Below are positions 43,267 to 50,924 of a stretch of 64,000 nucleotides of DNA, in pieces. The translations under genes were made by a program, and so were the position numbers. The stretch comes from Clostridium sp. AF27-2AA (GTDB taxonomy: Bacteria > Bacillota > Clostridia > Lachnospirales > Lachnospiraceae): NCBI RefSeq assembly GCF_003478505.1, contig NZ_QUFI01000016.1, positions 1 to 64,000 of the forward strand, given 5' to 3'. The notes beneath the pieces are model-generated. The model was not told the origin of the DNA, searched no databases, and saw only the letters and a list, made by a program, of their open reading frames with translations. Position 1 is the stretch's first letter. The number at the start of each line of letters is the position of its first letter.

Positions 43267-44653
43267 TAGAAAGTTCAGACACAGACATAAAATGTTTCTG
43301 CTCCTTCTTTCGGGAGTCTTGCTGTTTCAGTGGGGAAAGATAGATGCTTTTGCAGCAGCAAAAGAGATAAAAACAGTAAATATCCGTGTTACATCCAAGC
43401 TGGAAGCAGGCAGCAAGCTTCCAGATATAAAACTGGAAACGACCACGGTTTCAGATGGAGAAGTGGCAGTAGATGCAAGTGGAGGTAAATACAGCGTTTC
43501 CGAGGCCGAATGGACGGATAAAAGTTCCAATGAACTGAAAGCTGCTGAAGAGCCTCAGATGAAAGTCACCCTGGAACCGGAAGATGTCAGTGAAGATTAT
43601 TTTGTTTCCAGCTATAAAAAAGCGAATGTAAAGATCAGTGGAGGCACATTTGTGTCTGCCAGACGAGATGGAGATGAACTGGTAGTTACCCTGCGGGTAA
43701 AAGGGATCAAAGGAGACTATGCTGCTCCGGAAGATGCCTGGTGGAATGAAAAAAGCCTGGGACAGGCTAAATGGGAAAAGCCGGATAACACATCCGGTTA
43801 TTACGAGGTACAGCTTTACAGAGGAAAATCGAAAGTTTACAGCGTCTCCCAGACCAGTGCAGTCCAGTATAATTTTTATCCATATATGACAAAAACAGGA
43901 GAGTATACCTTTAAGGTGCGAACGGTACCGGGAACGGATTCCCAAAAAAAATATGGTGGAAAAAGTGAATGGATAGAATCCGGGGAGCTTTCCATTACAG
44001 ACCGGTATGTATCAGATGGTAAAGGACAGCAATCAAAAAATCCTTCTGCAAAGCCCGGAACCACAGATACAGTAGGCTGGGTAAAAAAAGACAATATATG
44101 GAATTACAGATTTCCGGATGGCTCTATATGCCGGGGTGCATGGCAGTCGCTCAACGGATACTGGTATTATTTTGATGTCAATGGCACGATGCTCACCGGC
44201 TGGCAGAAGCTGGCAAATGACTGGTATTACCTGTATGATACCGGGGAAATGGCAGCCGGATGGGCAAAGATCAATGGACAGTGGTATTATTTCTGGCCAT
44301 TAACGGAAAATGGGCATACACAGGGAACCATGGCTTATGGAGGCTGGAAGATCATAGGGGCGGATTATTACTTTTTCAGGGAAGACGGCTCCTTATATAC
44401 CGGCTGGCTGGAACAGAATGGTTCCTGGTATTACTTAAACACACTTGACAACAGCCTTCAGGGAGCTATGCTTACCGGCTGGATGATCCGGGAAGGGAAA
44501 ACTTATTTCCTGGATGCTGACGGAGTTATGGCTACCGGCTGGTATCAGATTGACGGGAATTGGTATTATTTTTGGCCGGATTCAGGTGAAATGGCAAAAA
44601 ACCAGTATATCAATGGATTTTATGTTAATGAGGACGGGATCTGGTACAGGTAA
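43241..44653 (+). CDS. Secreted cell-wall-binding repeat protein 1
   Basis: A 470-residue exported protein. Residues 1-38 form a signal peptide (FLLLLSGVLLFQWGKIDAFAAA). Residues about 40-260 are beta-rich with an Fn3-like segment (AKWEKPDNTSGYYEVQLYRG). Residues about 285-470 contain some eight choline-binding-type repeats such as GYWYYFDVNGTMLTGWQ and GQWYYFWPLTENG. Such repeats bind choline or related groups on teichoic acids. ATG at 43241 has GGAGGAAAAAG upstream. It is paired with a paralogue at 44673 in the flagellar cluster. Confidence 0.87.
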   Translation: MKQNPKIPDRKFRHRHKMFLLLLSGVLLFQWGKIDAFAAAKEIKTVNIRVTSKLEAGSKLPDIKLETTTVSDGEVAVDASGGKYSVSEAEWTDKSSNELKAAEEPQMKVTLEPEDVSEDYFVSSYKKANVKISGGTFVSARRDGDELVVTLRVKGIKGDYAAPEDAWWNEKSLGQAKWEKPDNTSGYYEVQLYRGKSKVYSVSQTSAVQYNFYPYMTKTGEYTFKVRTVPGTDSQKKYGGKSEWIESGELSITDRYVSDGKGQQSKNPSAKPGTTDTVGWVKKDNIWNYRFPDGSICRGAWQSLNGYWYYFDVNGTMLTGWQKLANDWYYLYDTGEMAAGWAKINGQWYYFWPLTENGHTQGTMAYGGWKIIGADYYFFREDGSLYTGWLEQNGSWYYLNTLDNSLQGAMLTGWMIREGKTYFLDADGVMATGWYQIDGNWYYFWPDSGEMAKNQYINGFYVNEDGIWYR

Positions 44654-44672
44654 AGATATGTGAGGAATGGAT

Positions 44673-45812
44673 ATGAAAATGATCAGAAAAATACTCCTTT
44701 GTGCCGGAACAGGACTGCTGCTTGGAACAGGAAGCTTACAGTCTTTACCGGGGGGAATCTTTCATATGTATACAGCTTATGGGGCAGAGAGCAGCATCAT
44801 CGAGACCATGAGTATTAAATTTGACACCACTTTTGGAGATCCGGAGGAAATACCACAGCCCCAGATCACCATCAGCGGATCAGGGGTATCCATTGGGGAT
44901 ATTTATTACAAAACAGAATATGAAAACTGGAAACCTGGTAAAAAGGTACGGATGGAGATCACGGTGGATGCTGCACAGGGAAAGTATTTTCCTGTGTCCC
45001 TTGGACGATCCAAATGCCGTGTGACCGGGGCGGATTTTGTATCGGCGAAAGCCCTGGATAATACCACCATGCAGGTAAAAGTGGACTATACGCCGGTCAC
45101 TGTTCTGGGTGACACAGCTTTAGCAGGCTGGAGTTCACTTGACTCAGAAAAGGCAGTGTGGAAGAAGGTAGACTATGCTCCGGGCTATACCCTGACTTTA
45201 TATGGAAATGATAAAGTGGTAAAACGGATGACAGTTACAGATAACTCTGTCAGCTTAAAGGAGTACATGACAGATCCGGACAAGATCTACTATTATCAGG
45301 TAAAAGCGGTCCCGGTTACAGCAGAACAGAAAAAATACTTAAAAGAAGGGGAATTTGTTACATCACAGGAACAGGATATAGATGACAGTGAGGAAGAGGA
45401 GAAAGAAAAAAAACATGCAGCAACTTCCCAGAGCAGCAGTACTGGTCCCGGCGTAGCAGGTTCTCTAAAGGGAGACAACTTTGTTATGCCGGATGGGACT
45501 CTGGCAGTCAATACCTGGAAGCTGGTGGGAGGTATATGGTACTACTTTAACGCTGAAGGAAACCGTACCAGGGGATGGTTCCTGTATGGTGGAAAATGGT
45601 ATTATTTCGATGGAAATGGCTGTATGAAGACCGGCTGGGTGGATACTGGAAATGGAACATGGTATTACTTAAACCCGGATGGGGATATGAAGACCGGCTG
45701 GTTTTATGATAAAAATATCTGGTATTATTTAAATAACGATGGATCTATGGCAGTAAACCGTTCTCAGGACGGCTGGTACCTTGGAGCAGACGGCGCAGGC
45801 CGAAAGGAGTAA
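44673..45812 (+). CDS. Secreted cell-wall-binding repeat protein 2
   Basis: A 379-residue exported paralogue of the preceding protein. An N-terminal signal peptide (ILLCAGTGLLLGTGSL) is followed by a beta-rich domain and the same Fn3-like segment (AVWKKVDYAPGYTLTLYG). A charged linker (EEEEKEKKHAATSQSSS) leads to about five wall-binding repeats (GKWYYFDGNGCMKTGWV type). GAGGAATGG precedes; ATG at 44667 is an in-frame alternative. Tandem duplication is likely. Confidence 0.86.
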   Translation: MKMIRKILLCAGTGLLLGTGSLQSLPGGIFHMYTAYGAESSIIETMSIKFDTTFGDPEEIPQPQITISGSGVSIGDIYYKTEYENWKPGKKVRMEITVDAAQGKYFPVSLGRSKCRVTGADFVSAKALDNTTMQVKVDYTPVTVLGDTALAGWSSLDSEKAVWKKVDYAPGYTLTLYGNDKVVKRMTVTDNSVSLKEYMTDPDKIYYYQVKAVPVTAEQKKYLKEGEFVTSQEQDIDDSEEEEKEKKHAATSQSSSTGPGVAGSLKGDNFVMPDGTLAVNTWKLVGGIWYYFNAEGNRTRGWFLYGGKWYYFDGNGCMKTGWVDTGNGTWYYLNPDGDMKTGWFYDKNIWYYLNNDGSMAVNRSQDGWYLGADGAGRKE

Positions 45813-45817
45813 GAAAT

Positions 45818-46549
45818 ATGAGTTTAGCACCGATAACAGGAGATGGAGTAAAGTTAGCTGCACAGGCAGCAGATCAGACACAGAAGACAACACCGGTCCA
45901 GGAATTTCAGGGGATACTGAAAAATGGGCTGAATGCCATAAAAGAAGATATGGATTCTATTTTCGAAGAAGCTTCTGCTTTATATCAGATCCCTTCTAAA
46001 CTTCTCAGGGCGGTGGCAAAGGCGGAGTCAGGGTTTAATCCAAAGGCTGTATCCAAAGCAGGGGCTATGGGCGTGATGCAGCTGATGCCGGGAACAGCCC
46101 GTTCTCTTGGAGTAAGCGATCCTTACAATGCCAGACAAAATATCCTTGGCGGGGCAAAATACTTAAAACAAAATCTGGACCGGTTCGGAGGAGACGTAAG
46201 CCTTGCACTGGCAGCCTATAACGCTGGACCGGGCAGTGTGACCAAATACGGAGGCATCCCACCATATAAAGAAACCCAGAATTATGTAAAAAAGATCATG
46301 GCAGATTATGCGGGAAACAATACGATCCTGGCAGGACGTACGGTGAGTACCGGAACATATGGTAAAACATCCGGCAGTATAGCAGTGAGCAGCCTTATAG
46401 GAAGTGGCCTTACAGGAAGCAGCCTTGGTACACTTTTGGCAGCAGGAAAGGGAGAGAACCTTTCCGGGGAAGACTGGTCTAATATGGTGCAGATTCTCCG
46501 TCTTCAGATGATGATGAATATGGGTAAGGATAGGGGTACGCTGATCTGA
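45818..46549 (+). CDS. Lytic transglycosylase (SLT) without signal peptide
   Basis: A 243-residue peptidoglycan transglycosylase. The SLT domain spans about 50-160 with the catalytic E70 in AKAESGF, GVMQLMPGTA and AAYNAGPG. The N-terminus (MSLAPITGDGVKLAAQAADQ) is polar and has no signal peptide, so export through the flagellar apparatus is likely, as for FlgJ-type rod-hole enzymes. No other flgJ is present in the window. It follows the wall-binding genes by 6 bases. Confidence 0.87.
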   Translation: MSLAPITGDGVKLAAQAADQTQKTTPVQEFQGILKNGLNAIKEDMDSIFEEASALYQIPSKLLRAVAKAESGFNPKAVSKAGAMGVMQLMPGTARSLGVSDPYNARQNILGGAKYLKQNLDRFGGDVSLALAAYNAGPGSVTKYGGIPPYKETQNYVKKIMADYAGNNTILAGRTVSTGTYGKTSGSIAVSSLIGSGLTGSSLGTLLAAGKGENLSGEDWSNMVQILRLQMMMNMGKDRGTLI

Positions 46550-46559
46550 CAGACAGATA

Positions 46560-46596
46560 CCGCATTGCTGCGTGCTTTGCACTCCCGCAATTCCGG
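46560..46596 (+). repeat. Imperfect hairpin between transglycosylase and first flagellin
   Basis: CCG plus ATTGC (46560-46568) pairs with GCAAT plus CGG (46587-46596), with an inner GTGC/GCAC stem around TTT. No T-tract follows, so terminator activity is uncertain. It lies at the boundary between two transcription units. Confidence 0.4.
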
Positions 46597-46613
46597 CTTC
46601 TTGACGCTGGTAT

Positions 46614-46640
46614 CAATAAAGTAAGGCATTTTGCCGATAA
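46614..46640 (+). promoter_or_regulatory. Sigma-28 promoter of the first flagellin gene
   Basis: A perfect GCCGATAA at 46633-46640. The -35 position with 15-base spacing reads CAAT (46614-46617), immediately followed by AAAG, so the match of the ATAAA core is better than the first bases. It lies 60 bases before the ATG. Confidence 0.7.
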
Positions 46641-46700
46641 TAAAAACAAATGGTTATTTGATGATATTCTCATAGAAGATACAAAGGAAGGTGAAACATC

Positions 46701-47561
46701 ATGCAGGTACAGAATAACATAGCATCCATAAATGCTGCCAGAAATCAAGGGATCGAAACAGGAAAGCTGAAAAAGTCCCTTGAAAAGCTGTCTTCCGGCT
46801 TTCGGATCGTCCGTGCAGGAGATGATGCAGCTGGCCTGACGATCTCGGAAGGTATGCGCAGCAGGATCAACAGCCTGAACCAGGCGATGAGAAACATTGA
46901 TGACGGCATCGGACTTACCAATGTAGGAGATGGCGCTTTGACAGAGGTCCATTCCATGCTCCAGAGACTGAAGACTCTGGCTTTAAAATCTGCAAATGGA
47001 ACTTACGATCAATCCAACAGGGAAACCTTGAACATGGAAAAAGACCAGATCCTTGAGGAGATTGACAGGATTGGTTCTACCACTAAATTTGGAGAAATCT
47101 CCCTGTTTTCCAGGGCAGATGCCAAGACAGATACAACGCTCTGGCAGCCGCCAAAGCTGGACGATACGATCCCGCTCCAGATCGGCGGTTCAGCTCAGGC
47201 TGAAGAAGTTCTGGATGTAGAACGCTATTATATAGGAAGCAAGGAACTACAGTTGGATAAGACAGATTTTTCCGATGTAGAAAAGGGACATAAATCTGTG
47301 GGATACATTGAAAACGCGATAGAGGCTGTTTCTAAGGTCAGGGCATCTTTTGGAGCTGCTTATATGCATCTGGAGCATACTCACAATAACTTGAGTGTTA
47401 CAAGTGAAAACATGCAGGCGGCAGAAAGCCAGATCCGTGATACCAATATGGCAGAGGAGATCACAAAATATACCAGCAGTAACATCGTCCTACAGTCCTC
47501 TAATATGATGCTTACAAATGCAAATAATCTCCCTCAGACCATACTTGAACTTTTAAAATAA
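46701..47561 (+). CDS. Flagellin (minor or divergent copy)
   Basis: A 286-residue flagellin. The N-terminal KLSSGFRIVRAGDDAAGLTISEGMRSRINSL and the C-terminal MQAAESQIRDTNMAEEITKYTSSNIVLQSSNMML blocks are canonical. The centre is only about 70 residues and carries a divergent acidic stretch. It shares its promoter type with fliC2 but has fewer strongly preferred codons, so it is probably the minor filament protein (inference). Confidence 0.9.
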   Translation: MQVQNNIASINAARNQGIETGKLKKSLEKLSSGFRIVRAGDDAAGLTISEGMRSRINSLNQAMRNIDDGIGLTNVGDGALTEVHSMLQRLKTLALKSANGTYDQSNRETLNMEKDQILEEIDRIGSTTKFGEISLFSRADAKTDTTLWQPPKLDDTIPLQIGGSAQAEEVLDVERYYIGSKELQLDKTDFSDVEKGHKSVGYIENAIEAVSKVRASFGAAYMHLEHTHNNLSVTSENMQAAESQIRDTNMAEEITKYTSSNIVLQSSNMMLTNANNLPQTILELLK

Positions 47562-47588
47562 AAATGAAAGAAATAATGAAAAACAGGC

Positions 47589-47615
47589 TTATGTTTTTTT
47601 TACATAAGACGATAT
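47589..47615 (+). promoter_or_regulatory. Sigma-28 promoter of the second flagellin gene
   Basis: TTAT at 47589-47592, 15 bases, GACGATAT at 47608-47615. A perfect inverted repeat CTTATGT/ACATAAG (47588-47594, 47602-47608) overlaps it, which is compatible with promoter architecture. It gives a leader of about 105 nucleotides. Confidence 0.7.
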
Positions 47616-47632
47616 ATATATATAGAAAGAAA

Positions 47633-47719
47633 ATTCTGCTGTTCCAGAATGGGCCCTTGGGACAATAGAAGACAGAGGAAAGGAGTCCACTGCCATATTT
47701 TCTTTTATAAAAGGAGGAA
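47633..47719 (+). promoter_or_regulatory. Flagellin leader with candidate CsrA-binding GGA sites
   Basis: The leader contains a 6-bp hairpin (ATTCTG 47633-47638 with CAGAAT 47645-47650). Two GGA motifs occur at 47677-47679 and 47682-47684 inside a weak GGAC/GTCC loop, and another GGA set lies in the ribosome site AAGGAGGAA at 47711-47719. In Bacillus, CsrA binds two such sites in the hag leader (established). The match here is by pattern only. Confidence 0.45.
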
Positions 47720-47725
47720 TTCATT

Positions 47726-48550
47726 ATGGTAATTCAGCATAATATTGCAGCGATCAATTCTTACAGAAACTTAAGTACCAACCAGAGTGCACTGAGCAAA
47801 AACTTAGAGAAGCTGTCTTCCGGTTACAAGATCAACCGTGCAGGCGATGACGCAGCAGGTCTGGCTATTTCCGAGACCATGCGTTCCCAGATCAATGGTT
47901 TAAACCAGGCTGTAAACAACGCAAACGATGCGATCGGTCTGATCCAGACAGCAGAAGGTGCTATGACAGAGACCCACTCCATGCTTCAGCGTATGAAGAC
48001 TCTGACCACCCAGGCAGCAAATGGTACTTATACCAAGACTGCAAGAGATAACATCCAGGCTGAGGTCGATGCACTGAACAAGGAGATTACCCGTATCGCT
48101 TCTACTACAAAGTTCAATGGTGAGACACCTTTAAGTCCTGCGAAGAAAGGGCAGAACCTGACTTTCTTCATCGGTGCTACTGCAGATAAGACCAACGCAA
48201 TGACCGTTGCACAGCTGACTATGACAGCGGCAGCATTAACTATTGATCAGATCAAAGTTAGTACTACAACGGATGCATTCAAGGCAATGGCATCTGTAGA
48301 TGCTGCAATTGAGAGAGTATCTACTTACCGTGCGACCCTTGGTGCTGCCCAGAACCGTCTGGAGCATACAGTAAACAACCTGAAGGTAACTTCTGAAAAT
48401 ATTACATCAGCGGAAAGCCGTATCCGTGATACTGATATGGCAGATGAGATCACAGCTTATACAAAGAACAACATTCTTTTACAGGCTGCTCAGTCTATGC
48501 TTTCCCAGTCCAACGCTATGCCTCAGGGTGTATTAAGTATGCTGCAGTAA
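47726..48550 (+). CDS. fliC: Flagellin (probable major filament protein)
   Basis: A 274-residue flagellin with the invariant N-terminus IQHNIAAINSYRNLSTNQSALSKNLEKLSSGYKINRAGDDAAGLAISETMRSQ-type block and the C-terminus ENITSAESRIRDTDMADEITAYTKNNILLQAAQSML. It has only a short central linker and so lacks the outer D2/D3 domains. Strong ribosome site AAAAGGAGGAATTC and uniformly preferred codons point to very high expression. It ends in a strong terminator. Confidence 0.95.
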   Translation: MVIQHNIAAINSYRNLSTNQSALSKNLEKLSSGYKINRAGDDAAGLAISETMRSQINGLNQAVNNANDAIGLIQTAEGAMTETHSMLQRMKTLTTQAANGTYTKTARDNIQAEVDALNKEITRIASTTKFNGETPLSPAKKGQNLTFFIGATADKTNAMTVAQLTMTAAALTIDQIKVSTTTDAFKAMASVDAAIERVSTYRATLGAAQNRLEHTVNNLKVTSENITSAESRIRDTDMADEITAYTKNNILLQAAQSMLSQSNAMPQGVLSMLQ

Positions 48551-48575
48551 TCTTGAAATTGATTCTGCATCTTTT

Positions 48576-48608
48576 AGGGGATCTGCTTTGCGCAGATCCT
48601 CTTTTTTT
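48576..48608 (+). terminator. Intrinsic terminator of the flagellin gene
   Basis: AGGGGATCTGC at 48576-48586 pairs with GCAGATCCTCT ending near 48602 (one G-T pair), followed by a T-tract of seven. A classical rho-independent terminator about 25 bases after the flagellin stop. Confidence 0.9.
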
Positions 48609-48644
48609 AAATATGTCCTTTAGAACTTAAAAAGAAGGTAACCG

Positions 48645-49973
48645 ATGATGAAAAAAACCATATCACAGTGTATGATCGTGAAAAATGAAGAAAAAAATAT
48701 CCGCCGTGCCCTTTCCTGGGGGAAGGATATCATGTGTGAACAGATCGTAGTAGATACAGGAAGCAGTGACCGTACTGTGGAGATTGCCAGGGAAATGGGG
48801 GCAAAGATATTTTTCTTCCCATGGATCAATGATTTTGCTGCTGCCAAAAATTTTGCCATTGACCAGGCAAAAGGAGACTGGATCGCCTTTCTTGATGCAG
48901 ATGAAAGCTTTACTCCGGAGGATACAAAGAAGATACCGGAGATATTGGAATATGTTGGAGACGATGTAGATGGTCTTCTTACAGGGATTGTAGATCTGGA
49001 TGAAAACAACCATATTACAAGCGGCGGCACCATGATCCGCTTTTTTGTAAACCGGCCGGACCTGCGCTATGTAGGAAAAATACACGAACACCTGGTCAGA
49101 AAAGGAAGATCCGGACTGCATCTGACAGATGCTACAAAGCAGCTGGCTTTCCTTCATACCGGATACCAGGAACAGGAGAAGAAGGATAAGTCAAAATTTG
49201 AAAGGAATCGGAACATCATCCTGGAGATCCTGAAGCAGGAGCCTGAAAACTGTGATTATCTTGGATATCTGGGAGATACCTATTCTTCAGACGGAAAAAA
49301 TGAAGAAGCAAGGGATGCATACAAAAAGGCGGTGGCAGCCATGCCGGAAAAACTGGGGGTATATGATCAGCGAAGTTCTTATACCTATACAAACCTGTTA
49401 AGGGTCTCCCAGTGCCTGAATGCACCGGAAGCCGAGGTGGAAGCTATTTATAAAGAAGCAGTGGAAAAGCTTCCGAAAGAGCCTGATTTTGACTGTGTTA
49501 TGGGGGACTGGTACTGGAGAAAGGGGCAATATGAAAAAGCGGTACAGATGTATGAACTGGCTATAGCAAAGCTGGAAACCTATGGGACAGTGAACAGGGG
49601 GATCATTACCACCTCTATGCTGATCCAGATGTATGAGTGTCTGGGAGAAGGCTGCAGAAGGCTGGGAGATTACCAGAAAGCGGTCCGCTATTGTGTGATC
49701 GTACTGAATACTGACCACAAAGATATGAATGCGCTGCTGACTCTGATCAACTGTTTTACAGAGAGCAATGTCAGCGCAGAAGAGGTAGTTCAGTTTTTAG
49801 GTAAGATTTATGATTATTCTGATATAAAAGACAAGGTGATCCTTCTGCGGGTGGCTATGGCAATAGGCAGAAAGGATCTGGAGCGGATGTTCAGGGGAAT
49901 CCTCCTTCCTCAGGAGAGGGAAGAGTTTGATGCAGCCATGGAAACGGCCCAGAGCGGGGCACCGCTGTCATAG
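48645..49973 (+). CDS. GT2 glycosyltransferase with TPR repeats, candidate flagellin glycosyltransferase
   Basis: A 442-residue protein. The N-terminal glycosyltransferase family 2 domain has CMIVKNEEKNIRRAL, VVDTGSSDRT and the metal-binding DADE in FLDADES. The C-terminal half has helical TPR-like repeats (PENCDYLGYLGDTYSSDGKNEEARDAYKKA). A similar gene next to fliC in Clostridioides difficile glycosylates flagellin (recalled), so that role is likely here. Its 3' end overlaps the next gene on the opposite strand by 64 bases. Substrate sugar unknown. Confidence 0.8.
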   Translation: MMKKTISQCMIVKNEEKNIRRALSWGKDIMCEQIVVDTGSSDRTVEIAREMGAKIFFFPWINDFAAAKNFAIDQAKGDWIAFLDADESFTPEDTKKIPEILEYVGDDVDGLLTGIVDLDENNHITSGGTMIRFFVNRPDLRYVGKIHEHLVRKGRSGLHLTDATKQLAFLHTGYQEQEKKDKSKFERNRNIILEILKQEPENCDYLGYLGDTYSSDGKNEEARDAYKKAVAAMPEKLGVYDQRSSYTYTNLLRVSQCLNAPEAEVEAIYKEAVEKLPKEPDFDCVMGDWYWRKGQYEKAVQMYELAIAKLETYGTVNRGIITTSMLIQMYECLGEGCRRLGDYQKAVRYCVIVLNTDHKDMNALLTLINCFTESNVSAEEVVQFLGKIYDYSDIKDKVILLRVAMAIGRKDLERMFRGILLPQEREEFDAAMETAQSGAPLS

Positions 49974-50899
49974 ACTTTTTTCAACTCTTCCATGAGAAGA
50001 GGAAGCTCCCATTCGCAGGTGCTGTTATCAAAGCTGTTAGGATCTGCGATAGAAACATTACCGTCAGGAAGGAGTTTTGTGATCAGGACAAAGTGACCGT
50101 TTTGCGTCAGGCTTCCCTTACCCATAAGGGCGACCAGGATATGACCGGAAGAAAGAAGGGAAGCTGCATTCTGGGGAGAATGGTCTGTTACAGATTCCAC
50201 CTGGAAGCCATAGGCTGCAAGGACAGAAGGAATCAGGCTATGATAGGAACCTCCCTGGGGGGCATAATAGCCATTGGCAGCAGACCAGTCTGCGATCGTT
50301 ACCGGGGTAATGGCTTCTCCGTCATTTGTGAAGCTGGAGATGAGCATGGCTGCAGCAGTAGGACCACATCCATACTGGAGCATGGGATCTGAACCGCCGT
50401 AGAGATAACTGCTCCAGCGGGTATCTCCCTGATTATAGTAGTACATCGGTCCCATACTGGTATCCAGGATGGCAGCATCTAAAGAATTGCCGTCTGATCC
50501 CGGTTTTGCCTCCATATCCAGGTTTTCTGCTTTACCAAGGATCACCGGAGAGGTCTTTGAGGTGACAGAAGATGTATCTGGACCCCCCTGTATTCCGGAA
50601 GTATCCTTTGAAAGCTCTGTCTTTGATTGTGCTCCCTGTTTTGTCTGATTCTGTTTTTTTAAAAAGTCTTCCAGCTCCTGAAATTTACGGTGGCTGGCAG
50701 TCTGTACAAAGTAAATGCCAGATCTGGCCTCATCTACGACCTGGGAAGAAAAGCCTGGGCAAAAATAAAAGCTCAGGCTGGCAGTGATCACCGAAACTGT
50801 ACCGGTAATAGAAAGTTGGATCAGCGTTTTCGCAAGTCGGAACTGTTTCAAGGTTTTATTTATATGTTTTTTTTGATTCTTTAAAGTTCTATCTTTCAT
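49910..50899 (-). CDS. Membrane-anchored C39-type cysteine peptidase
   Basis: A 329-residue protein with an N-terminal membrane segment (about 25-48) and an extracellular C39-type peptidase domain. The catalytic cysteine is in YGCGPTAAAM, the histidine in NGHFVLITK and the acid/amide in IADPNS. It is the last gene of the cheA operon, 25 bases after cheB. Its coding end overlaps the glycosyltransferase by 64 bases on the opposite strand. Target unknown; proteolysis of a surface or wall protein is possible. Not a typical che gene. Confidence 0.8.
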   Translation of the reverse strand: MKDRTLKNQKKHINKTLKQFRLAKTLIQLSITGTVSVITASLSFYFCPGFSSQVVDEARSGIYFVQTASHRKFQELEDFLKKQNQTKQGAQSKTELSKDTSGIQGGPDTSSVTSKTSPVILGKAENLDMEAKPGSDGNSLDAAILDTSMGPMYYYNQGDTRWSSYLYGGSDPMLQYGCGPTAAAMLISSFTNDGEAITPVTIADWSAANGYYAPQGGSYHSLIPSVLAAYGFQVESVTDHSPQNAASLLSSGHILVALMGKGSLTQNGHFVLITKLLPDGNVSIADPNSFDNSTCEWELPLLMEELKKVYDSGAPLWAVSMAASNSSLS

Positions 50900-50924
50900 T
50901 TTTTATCCATTCATTTCTTATCCG

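Noticed and set aside
41547..46549. A separate type III injectisome, suggested by the FlhB-like protein
   Set aside because: No needle, translocon or second export-gate genes are present; the cluster has flagellar promoters and neighbours.
47588..47608. CTTATGT/ACATAAG hairpin as a terminator of flagellin 1
   Set aside because: The stem is AT-rich with no GC core, and it coincides with the promoter boxes of flagellin 2.
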